Part shown: piece by piece, positions 24,488 through 31,905 of the stretch
Layout: every line of letters starts with the position of its first letter
Position numbering within the stretch: position 1 is the first letter of the stretch
DNA from: a virus
DNA length: 50,256 nucleotides
IMG/VR virus record: IMGVR_UViG_3300007038_000011
Location: 1 to 50,256 of that record
Reading direction: 5' to 3' (one strand)
Program-made: the position numbers and the translations under genes
Notes under the pieces: model-generated
What the model was told of the DNA's origin: nothing
What the model saw: only the letters and a program-made list of their open reading frames with translations
The model's database searches: none

Positions 24488-24754
24488 CTATTCCAGGGTG
24501 ACAGAGGGGCCTTGAATCGACGCGGACGACGAGCCGCCGTCCCGCTCGCTGCGACGCCATGATTTCGCCCGCTTCAAGCGGGATTCCCAGACCTTGCGCT
24601 CTTTGCGTAGCTCCTCGAGCGGGACAAGGTCGGTCGAAATACCTTCGCGTGAAAACGACTGCGGCTCGTCCTCACGGCCGCGGATCCGTTCGTTGAGCTC
24701 TGCGATCCGGTCGCGACATTCGGCGACAGTGTATTCGGGTCGGTCGATGGTCAT
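24488..24754 (-). CDS. gpW-like head-tail joining protein (88 aa)
   Basis: Starting at the ATGA overlap (24754), the protein has an N-terminal helix (VAECRDRIAELNERIRG), a short beta hairpin around 'QSFSREGISTDLV', a second helix (PLEELRKERKVWESRLKRAK), and a Ser-rich tail. This helix-hairpin-helix plan with the 'leeL...i..le..l' second helix is that of lambda gpW and related joining proteins. It would bind to the portal ring after packaging. Confidence 0.55.
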   Translation of the reverse strand: MTIDRPEYTVAECRDRIAELNERIRGREDEPQSFSREGISTDLVPLEELRKERKVWESRLKRAKSWRRSERDGGSSSASIQGPSVTLE

Positions 24755-25362
24755 TCGAGCACCTCCGCGGTCACCGTCGACCACTTCCAGTTGAACCGGC
24801 CGCCGGCCGCCTCGACGATCCGCTTTGCACCCTCGAGATCGTCGAGGTGCGCGTGCGGGAATCGGCGGGTGACCTCCGGGACGGGCGCGACGATCACGTC
24901 GTTGATTCGGATCTTCCGGTCATTCGGTTCGCAATGGATTTGGACGATCTCGACGTCGTCGATGTCGACCTCTTCGGCCGGCTGGCCCGCCTCCTGGCCG
25001 TCGTCGTCCGCGGCGCCCGGGTTGTCGGGGGTGTCGCCCCCGTCGTCGGAGCCCCCGCCCTTCTCGCGCCACTGCGGGCGCTTGACCGGCTTGTCATCGT
25101 CGGTGTCGGGGTCGGCCTCGCCGGTCGGATAGTCGTCGTTCTGGTCGAAGGCGAGGTCGTCGGGCGGGGTGACACCGTGCGTGTTGAGAATCGCGACCGC
25201 TTGCCGGCCCCCGTCCTCGAGGGCCGCGCGGATTTCGGCGGCGAGCTCTTCGTGTGACCGGCCGCGCACCTCCCGGCCGACAACCGTCTCGAGGTCGTGG
25301 CCGAGGTCGCGCTTTTCGGAAAGCTCGAGCTCGTCGATGGTTTTGTTTTCCTGGTCGGGCAT
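24751..25362 (-). CDS. capsid-region protein (203 aa)
   Basis: The N terminus is helical, with 'EIRAALEDGGRQAVAILNTHGV'. The middle (about residues 75-130) is a disordered acidic Asp/Gly/Pro stretch. The C-terminal 70 residues look like a compact domain ('IHCEPNDRKIRINDVIVAPV..VTRRFPHAHL'). It follows the major capsid gene, so it may be an accessory capsid or early neck protein. I recognise no family. Its leader carries the repeated CACGGACGAAA element. Confidence 0.5.
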   Translation of the reverse strand: MPDQENKTIDELELSEKRDLGHDLETVVGREVRGRSHEELAAEIRAALEDGGRQAVAILNTHGVTPPDDLAFDQNDDYPTGEADPDTDDDKPVKRPQWREKGGGSDDGGDTPDNPGAADDDGQEAGQPAEEVDIDDVEIVQIHCEPNDRKIRINDVIVAPVPEVTRRFPHAHLDDLEGAKRIVEAAGGRFNWKWSTVTAEVLE

Positions 25363-25398
25363 GATGGGGCCTTTCGTCCGTGAGGGTGATAGCAGTCA

Positions 25399-25431
25399 GC
25401 CGGGGGCCGGCCGCGTGACCGACGCCCCGGC
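25399..25431 (-). other. hairpin after the major capsid gene
   Basis: GCCGGGG (25399-25405) pairs with CCCCGGC (25425-25431) around a GC-rich loop with further pairing. It lies between the capsid stop and the next gene. No T-tract follows, so it is a candidate 3'-end stabiliser of the capsid mRNA. Confidence 0.4.
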
Positions 25432-25459
25432 GGTGCCGGTTCAACGACTCAACCGTCGA

Positions 25460-26485
25460 TCACGGCGTGTAATACTTGAAGCGCCGCGCGACCTTCCGTT
25501 TCCCGAAGCCGGGGATCCCGTTGTCATACATGCCGAGAACGACCGACTTGGTCTCCCGGTCCTCGACGAACGTCTCGTAGGCGGGGGAGCTGGCGTCCCG
25601 GCCGTTGAGTTTCGTAGAGGCACGGTGCCAGCGGATCGCCGGCCGTTGGTCTTCCCGAAGCTGTTGGACCGTGAAGATCCCCCAACCCTCATCGACCGGG
25701 TCGGAGAGCGACCCGTCGGCCTTGGGATACTTGTCGTGGAGCACGACGTGCAAAATTCCCTCGACATAGAAGAGGTCGAAGGTCTCCGGGGTGCCGTCCG
25801 GGTCGCTCGGCTGCTGCGGGATGTACTTCTGGTTGAGGTCGTCGAGCTTCAGGATTTCGGCGGCGGTCACGCCGTTGACGAACGCCAAATTCGGGCGCTG
25901 GCCGATGTCCTGGTAGTACCGTTCGATCAGCTTCTTGTATTCGTAGTGCGGGTTGCACGACGAGTTGTCGAAGTCGACCGACGGCCCGGTATCGTCGACG
26001 ACGTGCTCGTCATAGGGAATGTCGAGCTTGACGTCGCCTTGGTCGTAGACGAACGACTTGTCGTTGAGCGCCGAGAGGACCGCGTTGACTTGCAGCGTCC
26101 GGCGCAAGTCCTCGAGGTAGCCGGTGCCCTCGACGATCCCGCTTCTGGCCACCATCGGCCGCCCGTCGCCGTCGAGTTCGATCTCGTCGTCCTCGACGTC
26201 CCAGCTTCGGCCGTCTTTCATGGTGAACGGTTCGATCCGCATCTCCTCGACGCGCATCCCTTTCCGGCGGGCGTACCGGTCGCCGAAGCCGGTGATCGTC
26301 GCCTGCTTGTCTTTCTGCTGAATCCAGACGCGCGCTTCGATCTTGTCGTCGTCGTGCTCCTCGAGCGACACGTAATTGAGAATCTGGCGCTGGCGCGGCA
26401 CGGTCTCATCGATCACGCCGTCGATATAATCGCCGGTGATCTCTTCGGGCTCGAGAAAATCTCTGAGGTCGACAGAAGTAGCCAC
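25460..26485 (-). CDS. major capsid protein, lambda gpE-type (341 aa)
   Basis: The sequence fits the phage_cap_E group: an N-terminal 'DETVPRQRQILNYVSL..', 'KIEARVWIQQKD..RYARRKGMRVEEMRIEPFTMKD', 'LRRTLQVNAVLSAL', a glycine/asparagine mid region, 'LAFVNGVTAAEILKL', then a C-terminal 'TKSVVLGMYDNGIPGFGKRKVARR'. Length (341) equals the typical size. It forms the icosahedral shell. The start is GTG with a GGAGG five bases upstream, and the leader contains TTTAGACGT, shared with the tube gene. Confidence 0.75.
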   Translation of the reverse strand: MATSVDLRDFLEPEEITGDYIDGVIDETVPRQRQILNYVSLEEHDDDKIEARVWIQQKDKQATITGFGDRYARRKGMRVEEMRIEPFTMKDGRSWDVEDDEIELDGDGRPMVARSGIVEGTGYLEDLRRTLQVNAVLSALNDKSFVYDQGDVKLDIPYDEHVVDDTGPSVDFDNSSCNPHYEYKKLIERYYQDIGQRPNLAFVNGVTAAEILKLDDLNQKYIPQQPSDPDGTPETFDLFYVEGILHVVLHDKYPKADGSLSDPVDEGWGIFTVQQLREDQRPAIRWHRASTKLNGRDASSPAYETFVEDRETKSVVLGMYDNGIPGFGKRKVARRFKYYTP

Positions 26486-26542
26486 AATGGCCTCCGTTTA
26501 CGTCTAAAGGTGGTAGGTCGCGAGCCGGCGTCCGTGCCGCCT

Positions 26543-26559
26543 TGGCCCCTATCGGGCCA
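26543..26559 (-). other. hairpin between decoration and capsid genes
   Basis: TGGCCC (26543-26548) pairs with GGGCCA (26554-26559) around five bases, just after the decoration gene stop. No strong T-tract is present. Confidence 0.35.
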
Positions 26560-26564
26560 GTCGA

Positions 26565-27725
26565 TCAGGTTGCGTTGCTGAACTCGAGCTTTGTTTCGAG
26601 CACCGCGCGGGCCGACGGGGTGAGCCCGTCGACGCTGGCCGTGCGCACCTCACCGCGGGGGCGGGTTTTGATCAGCATGTTTTGGGGCGTGTAGGTGAGC
26701 TCCGAGGTCGTTTCGGTGACCTCGACGATCTTGTATTCGCCGTTCCGTTCGCTGGCGACGAGCTCCCCGTTCGAAAACGTCAGGGTTTTCGCCAGGGTCA
26801 ACTCGTTGGCCCCGGTGTCGACGCCGGTGATTTCGGCGGCCGTCGAGTCGTCCTCGGTGAACGTCATATCGGCCGAAATGTCGGAGTCGACGTGCGTGTA
26901 TGTGAACTCGTGGCGCTCGTCGGCCAGAGTCATTGTGAACGTCGACGGCGAGCCGGCCGACGACGAGGCCGACCCGAGGTTCCCGTCGTCGTAGTTGGAG
27001 AGCTTCTCGTCGATTTGAGTCGCCAATTCAGAGGCGATCGTGTCGTCGGTGTCGGAGTTGGCTTGCATCTGGGCGTCGATCGTCAACAGGTCGTCGCCGT
27101 TCTCGTCGACGATGTTGATCGTCACGCCGATCGCCCCGGTGTAAGTCCCGTCGGGGATCGACCCGGTCAGCGTCGCGGTCGCCGGCCCAATGTCGACGAC
27201 CATCCCCTTTGCGAAACGACTGGCGTCGTTGACCGTGACGGTGTCGGACGTCGTCGATCCGGCATCCTGGACGGTGTCGAAAGAGCGGGTCGGGTCGACC
27301 TCGACGGCCGCTCCGGCGTTGAGGTCGAAGGTGCCCCCGTCGACGGTGATCGTGTCGTTGGTCTCGTCGAGGTCGGTGATCTGGCGGAACCGGTCGGCCC
27401 CGGTGGCCACCGACTCCGGGAGCTCGAGGTAGTCGCCGACGCGAAACTGGCGGACGAGCGACCCGTAGTCGTCGCTCCCGACGTCGAAGGTGTTGCCCGC
27501 CCCGCCCATGTCGGCGTCGAGCTCGGCATATCCGAGCGGATAGTGCAGCCCGTCGCCGATGTACTTGCCGATCACGGTCCCGGCGGGAATTTGGATGTAG
27601 AGCTCCCCGGCGCGGTTTTTGGTCGCGATCGACACCGATCGCCGTTGCTCCTGGCCGAAGGCGTCGAGGAACACCTCGTCGGTGTCCCGTCGAATGCCGA
27701 TATACTGGTGATTGATCCCGTTCAT
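26565..27725 (-). CDS. head decoration protein (386 aa)
   Basis: It lies directly upstream of the capsid gene, as decoration genes (lambda D-like) do. The N-terminal 100 residues carry a small beta domain ('RRSVSIATKNRAGELYIQIPAGTVIGKYI'). Large beta-rich inserts follow with 'GVTINIVDENGDDLLTIDAQMQANSDTDDTIASELATQIDE', a strand-helix domain of the type also found in the sheath and fibre proteins. The C terminus has 'LTYTPQNMLIKTRPRGEV'. It is much larger than lambda D (110 aa), so it probably projects from the capsid. ATG at 27725 with GGAG nine bases upstream. Confidence 0.55.
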   Translation of the reverse strand: MNGINHQYIGIRRDTDEVFLDAFGQEQRRSVSIATKNRAGELYIQIPAGTVIGKYIGDGLHYPLGYAELDADMGGAGNTFDVGSDDYGSLVRQFRVGDYLELPESVATGADRFRQITDLDETNDTITVDGGTFDLNAGAAVEVDPTRSFDTVQDAGSTTSDTVTVNDASRFAKGMVVDIGPATATLTGSIPDGTYTGAIGVTINIVDENGDDLLTIDAQMQANSDTDDTIASELATQIDEKLSNYDDGNLGSASSSAGSPSTFTMTLADERHEFTYTHVDSDISADMTFTEDDSTAAEITGVDTGANELTLAKTLTFSNGELVASERNGEYKIVEVTETTSELTYTPQNMLIKTRPRGEVRTASVDGLTPSARAVLETKLEFSNAT

Positions 27726-27742
27726 CGTGTCGCTCCTGGTCA

Positions 27743-27783
27743 AGAAAAAACGAAACCGCGGCCGGATAGTCTCCGGCCGCGGT
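27743..27783 (-). terminator. intrinsic terminator inside the head operon
   Basis: On the minus strand, ACCGCGGCCGG pairs with CCGGCCGCGGT (an 11-bp perfect stem, loop of seven) and is followed by TTCGTTTTTTCTTG. This is the strongest terminator seen in the window. It lies between the scaffold gene and the decoration/capsid genes, so it should lower read-through into the most abundant virion genes or need antitermination. Confidence 0.65.
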
Positions 27784-27822
27784 CCCTGCGGCTATTGCTG
27801 GCGTCGTGTGTCGAGCCGGACC

Positions 27823-28560
27823 TTACAGCCGGCTCCCTTCTCGTGCGCTCTTGGCGTCTTTCGCGGCCTTGCGGCCCTTTTCGTAATCGGTCTCGGGCTC
27901 GTCGCCGCCGGCGGCCTCTTTGTCGCCGGGCTTGCCGTCCCCAGAGCCCGGCGAACTCGTCGAGCCGGGGGCGGGGTCGTGGTCGCGGAAGAGCTCCGGC
28001 ATATCGTCGCGCAAGTCCTCGACGGCGCCCTTTGCGCCCGACACCTCGCCGGTATCGGTGTCATAAGAGATAGCGTCGCGATCGACCAACTTCAAGCTCC
28101 GCCCGGGCGATTTGAGCCCGGCCTCGGCCGCTTCACGCTCGAGCGCGGCGTCGATCGTGGCCTTTCGGGCCTCACGTCGGGCCTCTTCGGCCTCCCGCTT
28201 GGCCGATTCGGCGGCCCGTTCGGCCTTTTCCTTTTCGGTGAGGTTGGACTCCTTGGCCTCCTGGCGCTCTTCGCGCAGCTTCTCGAGTTCGGTTTCGGCC
28301 TCTTCGCGCTTTTTGCGCTCGGCCTCGAAACTGTCCTCGAGCGCGTCGACCTTCCGGGCCAAGTCGGCCGGGTCGGGGCCGCCGTCGGAGTCGTCCGGGG
28401 ATCCGTCGGCCCCGTCGGTATTGTCGTCCGGGTCGCCGTCGGCGCCGCCCTCGTCGGGGTCGTCGTCGGGGTCGTCCGGGTCGTCGTTGAAGGCGAAGGC
28501 GGCCGGCGGGGCGCCGCCCGGCCCGTATCGCAGAAGGCGAATCAATTCGTCGCGGTCCAC
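27823..28560 (-). CDS. scaffold-like capsid assembly protein (245 aa)
   Basis: GTG start with SD GGAGA. Residues 25-65 are an acidic Asp/Gly/Pro stretch. From about 65 to 135 is a long Glu/Lys/Arg-rich coiled coil (VDALEDSFEAERKKREEAETELE), and the end is Gly/Ser/Asp-rich with a basic terminal helix. Acidic plus coiled-coil plus basic C-terminal end is the layout of scaffolds acting upstream of the capsid gene. No protease domain is fused. It guides procapsid assembly and leaves before packaging is complete. Confidence 0.65.
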   Translation of the reverse strand: MDRDELIRLLRYGPGGAPPAAFAFNDDPDDPDDDPDEGGADGDPDDNTDGADGSPDDSDGGPDPADLARKVDALEDSFEAERKKREEAETELEKLREERQEAKESNLTEKEKAERAAESAKREAEEARREARKATIDAALEREAAEAGLKSPGRSLKLVDRDAISYDTDTGEVSGAKGAVEDLRDDMPELFRDHDPAPGSTSSPGSGDGKPGDKEAAGGDEPETDYEKGRKAAKDAKSAREGSRL

Positions 28561-28997
28561 GGCGTTCTCCTGGTGGTGTGCAAGTGCCCGAGCCGCTCGA
28601 GCCGGCGCCGACTTTCCCGGGCGGGGGCGGTGTCGGTGGTGTGCCCTTGGTGTGTTCTTCAGAGCCAGCGTGCCCGGACACTGGCTCCCCGTCTCGTGGG
28701 GAGCATGATGCGGCGGGGTGTCCCGCCAGGCGGTCGGGGCGGATTCGAACCGCCGGCGCCGGTGCGACCGGCTTGCCGAGATTGTCCGACCCTCAAAACC
28801 GAGGCGACCGCTACGTCGCCGCCTTCGAGGTCCGCTCCGCTTGGCTTGCCGGTGGTGACTCGCCTTGCATCAACGCGGGGATCCACTTCGGCCCGCTTGG
28901 TCGGTCGGAAATGCCGCGGCCCCGCCGCCCAGACTGACGCTGAATGGAAGGAGGATCGGCCGCGGCGGTTTTGAGCATACCGCCATCGGCGCGGCCG
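28561..28997 (-). ncRNA. gene-free structured segment in the structural operon
   Basis: Between the scaffold start and the gene at 28998 are 437 bases without a convincing gene. Consecutive stems are visible: GCCAG..CTGGC (about 28663-28685), GCTCCCC..GGGGAGC (about 28684-28704), GGCGGG-gtgt-CCCGCC (28712-28727), then the tRNA-like element (28730-28810), and GGCGAC..GTCGCC (about 28804-28820). Such a block is unusual inside a tight structural operon. The segment may be a noncoding RNA processed from the transcript, or a relic of inserted DNA. Confidence 0.4.
28730..28810 (-). other. tRNA-like element, type unclear
   Basis: The minus strand carries a near-perfect T arm, GGCGG-TTCGAAT-CCGCC (28738-28754), followed by CCGACCG. 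That strand pairs over six of seven positions with CGGTCGC about 74 bases upstream, giving an 81-base unit. No D arm or anticodon arm with good pairing was found. A stem GCCGG/CCGGC sits where a variable or anticodon arm should be. It is probably a degenerate tRNA or a tRNA mimic rather than a working tRNA. Confidence 0.35.
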
Positions 28998-29360
28998 TCA
29001 ACGGCCCGGCTGTATGTCGTCGGCCTCGAGTTCGCCGACTTCGAGGTCGATCTCGCCGGAAAGGTAACGGCGGTATGTCCGGGCGACGTCGGCCAGCCGG
29101 CGCGACCGTATGGCCCCCGGGACCTCGACGACCTCGCGGTCGTATTCGTCCGGGAGGGTCACGTCGACGGTCCACGGGTCGGCCGGCAAGAGGAACACGG
29201 TCACGACGTCGTCGGCCAAGATCGGCGCCTTGACGTCGTTGACGAACACCGTCCGGCCGTCGAGGTCGAACACGACGTAAAGGCGCCCGCGGTCGGCCTC
29301 GACGCGGATACGCTCGAGGGTGTGCGTTTCGCCGTTCGGGTCGGTCACTTCAATATCCAC
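28998..29360 (-). CDS. hypothetical protein in the head gene cluster (120 aa)
   Basis: No family recognised. GTG start after the leader ACCAGGAGCCCCC. The first 80 residues alternate hydrophobic and charged residues in strand-like blocks; the C terminus has a helix (RRLADVARTYRRYLSG) and an acidic tail. It lies just downstream of the Mu-F/ADP-ribosyltransferase gene. That position would suit an immunity or regulatory partner of a toxin-like domain, but no sequence feature proves this. Confidence 0.5.
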   Translation of the reverse strand: MDIEVTDPNGETHTLERIRVEADRGRLYVVFDLDGRTVFVNDVKAPILADDVVTVFLLPADPWTVDVTLPDEYDREVVEVPGAIRSRRLADVARTYRRYLSGEIDLEVGELEADDIQPGR

Positions 29361-29372
29361 GGGGGCTCCTGG

Positions 29373-31879
29373 TCATTTCTGGTCTTGCCATTCGAACACG
29401 GGGTCGTCGCTGGCCTCGTCATAGTCGCGGTTCTGGTGCCGGTTTCCGACATATTCGCCGTCGACGCCGTACAGATCGGCGACGATCTCGTTTTCGTTGT
29501 CCCCAAGAAGCGGGCTCCGGCCGTCCCGGTTCCCGCTCCCGTAAAAGGTCGTCGCCCGGTGAAGCGGGACCTCGTCGAAGCGCATCAATTGTTTGCCCTT
29601 CACGTAAACGGCGTTCATGGCCGAATTTGATTCCATCGGCCCGCGGGGCCATACCTGGCCGGACTCGCCCGGCTCGAGGTCGTAGGCGTCGACGACGTCC
29701 GACTTTCGAACCGACCGATACAGCCGGAGGTGGTCGCCGTCGGGCGACTTGAAGGGGAGATCCATGTTCGACAGTAGCTCGTGAGTGTAAGCGTGTTGCC
29801 GGATGAACGTCTCACGGGCGACCTCGTCGTATTCGTCGGCCGTGTAGCCGGTCTCCCTGATACCGCGGCGCCGAAAGTCGTCGGCGTTTTTCTCGACGGC
29901 GTCTTTCCCGTGCAACCAAAACACCTCGTCGGGGTCGCTCCAGTCGAGATCCCGACTCTGCGCATACATGGTTTTGAAATACGACGATCCCGCCGACCAA
30001 GAGTCGCCCCGCTGGCGTATGTGAGCTCGTCGGTCGCCTGGTCGGGCACACCATCCTCCCGCATTTCCACCTTCGCCTTCACGAAGTCGTCGCGGTATTT
30101 CTCGACATAGACGTCGTCGCGCATCTTGCGGTTGACCTCGGCCAGATCCTCCAGCTCCTCGAGCCGGGCCCGGGCCGTGGGGGCATCTTGGTCGACCGCC
30201 TCCAGGAATGCCGCGCGGCGCTCGTCGTCGAGGTCGTCGAACGGGTCAAGGAGGTCGTCGATCGACGTGCCCCGGTATGCCTCCGACGCCCGGTCGTCGT
30301 ACCACGGCCGCATGCTGAAGAGCTCTGTCACATGATCATTCCAGTCGGCCCCCTTGGCGTCTCCTTGGGCCCGGAAGGCCATCGCCCCGCCGTTGTCAAT
30401 TCGCCAGATCGTCCCGTCGGGGGCGATCATCATGTTGTCGAGGTTGAGGCCGGCGGCATCCCAATTCGCCATCAGCGCATCAACGCCGGCGTGTTCTTGG
30501 AGAGCATCGCGGGCGGCGTCGAGCTCGTCGGCCGTCGCCCCGTTGAGGTATTCGCCGAGCTCCTGGCCTTCGATCTTTTCGGCCAGCTTGACCGGGTTGC
30601 CGTCGGCGTCGGTGTACTCACGAAACCGGGGAACCGGGACGTTGAGCTCCTGGTAAGCGGCGTCGGCGCGCATTTCGGATTTGATATGCTGGGGATCGGC
30701 CCCGGATTTCATAACGAACTCCTGGCCGGTGTCCGGGTCGCGCATCAACTTCGCCCCCGTCGAGCCCCCCAAGTCCCCGACCTCTTCGAGGGCGTCGAGC
30801 TCGTCGGGGAACATCAACCCCTCTTGGGCCCCGTCTGTTGAGACGGGCGGCTCGGCGTTGGTGCCGGCTTCGGGCGTGGGGGCGGGGGGCGTGGCCTCGT
30901 CGGCCAGCTCGTCGACCGCCTCGACGACGACGGCATCATCGACCGGCGTGTTTTCGTCGATCGCCCCGTCGGCCATGTCGTCGAGGAGGTCGGCTGAGTC
31001 GTCGGGCCCCTCCTGGTCGGCGCGGCGCTCGCGGCGCTTGCGGGCCGCCCGTTTCATCCTGGTGTCGGCCGTCGCGTCGACATTGTCGAGGTACGGGACC
31101 TCCTTTTCCCGGTCGTTCGGCCGGCCCGGCGGGTGCAAATAGCGGCGCCCCTCCCCGTCGACAAAGTCCTCGTCGACGTCCCTAACCTGGCCCTCGAGCG
31201 GATAGGAGTCGGCGTCGGTGCGGTGGTCGAAGGTGACGATCGCGGTCTTCTGAATGTCCTCGCGCACGCCCTTATGCCGGGTCGCGGCGATCGTCTTGTG
31301 GTGCGCGTTGTTGTAGGCCCAGGACAGTTCCGTCCGGGCGATCCGGTCGGCGGCGTACCGGCGCCGGCCGATCATCTTCTGTATGCGGTCGGTCAACTCC
31401 GTGCGGTCGCCCCTGGTGGCGATGGTGTGGGCGAGCTGGGATTCCATGCGCTTGATCAGATCCATGCCGTAGCGGGTCACCGATGTTTCGTGCCGGCGGA
31501 GCAAGGAGTCGGCCGATATGGCCGATATGGCCGCCAGGTTGGGCAAGCGCATTTCGGCCCCGTAGTGGTCAAGCCAAGCGTTGAGCTCGGCGGCGACGTC
31601 GTAGCCGGCTTGACGTGTCAGAAGCGCCGACACGTTCGCCATTTCGCCCGACGCGGCGTCGACATAGCTTTGTGCGGTCTGGGCGAATAGGGCTTGGATC
31701 CGGGCTTGCTGGGCGCGGAAAGAGTCTTTCGGGAGCTGTTGCAGCTCGTTTCTGAGGGTGTCGAAGGCCCGATCTAGCACGCGGCGGACACGCTTGCGGC
31801 CCTCTTCGGTCATCTTGGCGAGCCGGCGGTCGTTGCGCCGGCCGATCTCGACGATCTGTTCGGGGAGCTCTTCGGGCAC
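29373..31879 (-). CDS. Mu-F head protein with kinase-like and ADP-ribosyltransferase domains, frame broken at a G4 run
   Basis: Residues 1-265 match the Mu gpF/SPP1 gp7 plan: helical N terminus, ADRIARTELSWAYNNA (about 177-192), then FDHRTDADSYPLEGQVR and LHPPGRPNDRE. After an acidic linker, residues 370-550 look kinase-like: GGSTG loop, VMK near 391, NWDAAGLNLDN near 472-482, and WRIDNGG near 492. At about residue 624 (C run 30007-30010) the frame shifts; adding one G continues as SWSAGSSYFKT. The rest has LRLYRSV, ESNSAM and DNENEIVADL, the R, S and E-x-E landmarks of ADP-ribosyltransferases. The joined protein is about 835 aa and probably enters the cell with DNA. Confidence 0.65.
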
Positions 31880-31905
31880 CGGTCACCTCCCGGGACGGGG
31901 CGGGG

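Noticed and set aside
25169-26581. 470-codon plus-strand ORF opposite the capsid gene
   Set aside because: Antisense shadow of the major capsid gene.
28659-28886. ORF on the minus strand over the tRNA-like block
   Set aside because: Its translation (GGSNPPRPPGGTP and similar) is the typical false reading of tRNA-like DNA, and there is no SD.
29615-30000. C-terminal 120 residues of the long Mu-F frame after the break
   Set aside because: The sequence is Arg/Ser/Pro-rich shadow; the other frame carries the ADP-ribosyltransferase motifs.
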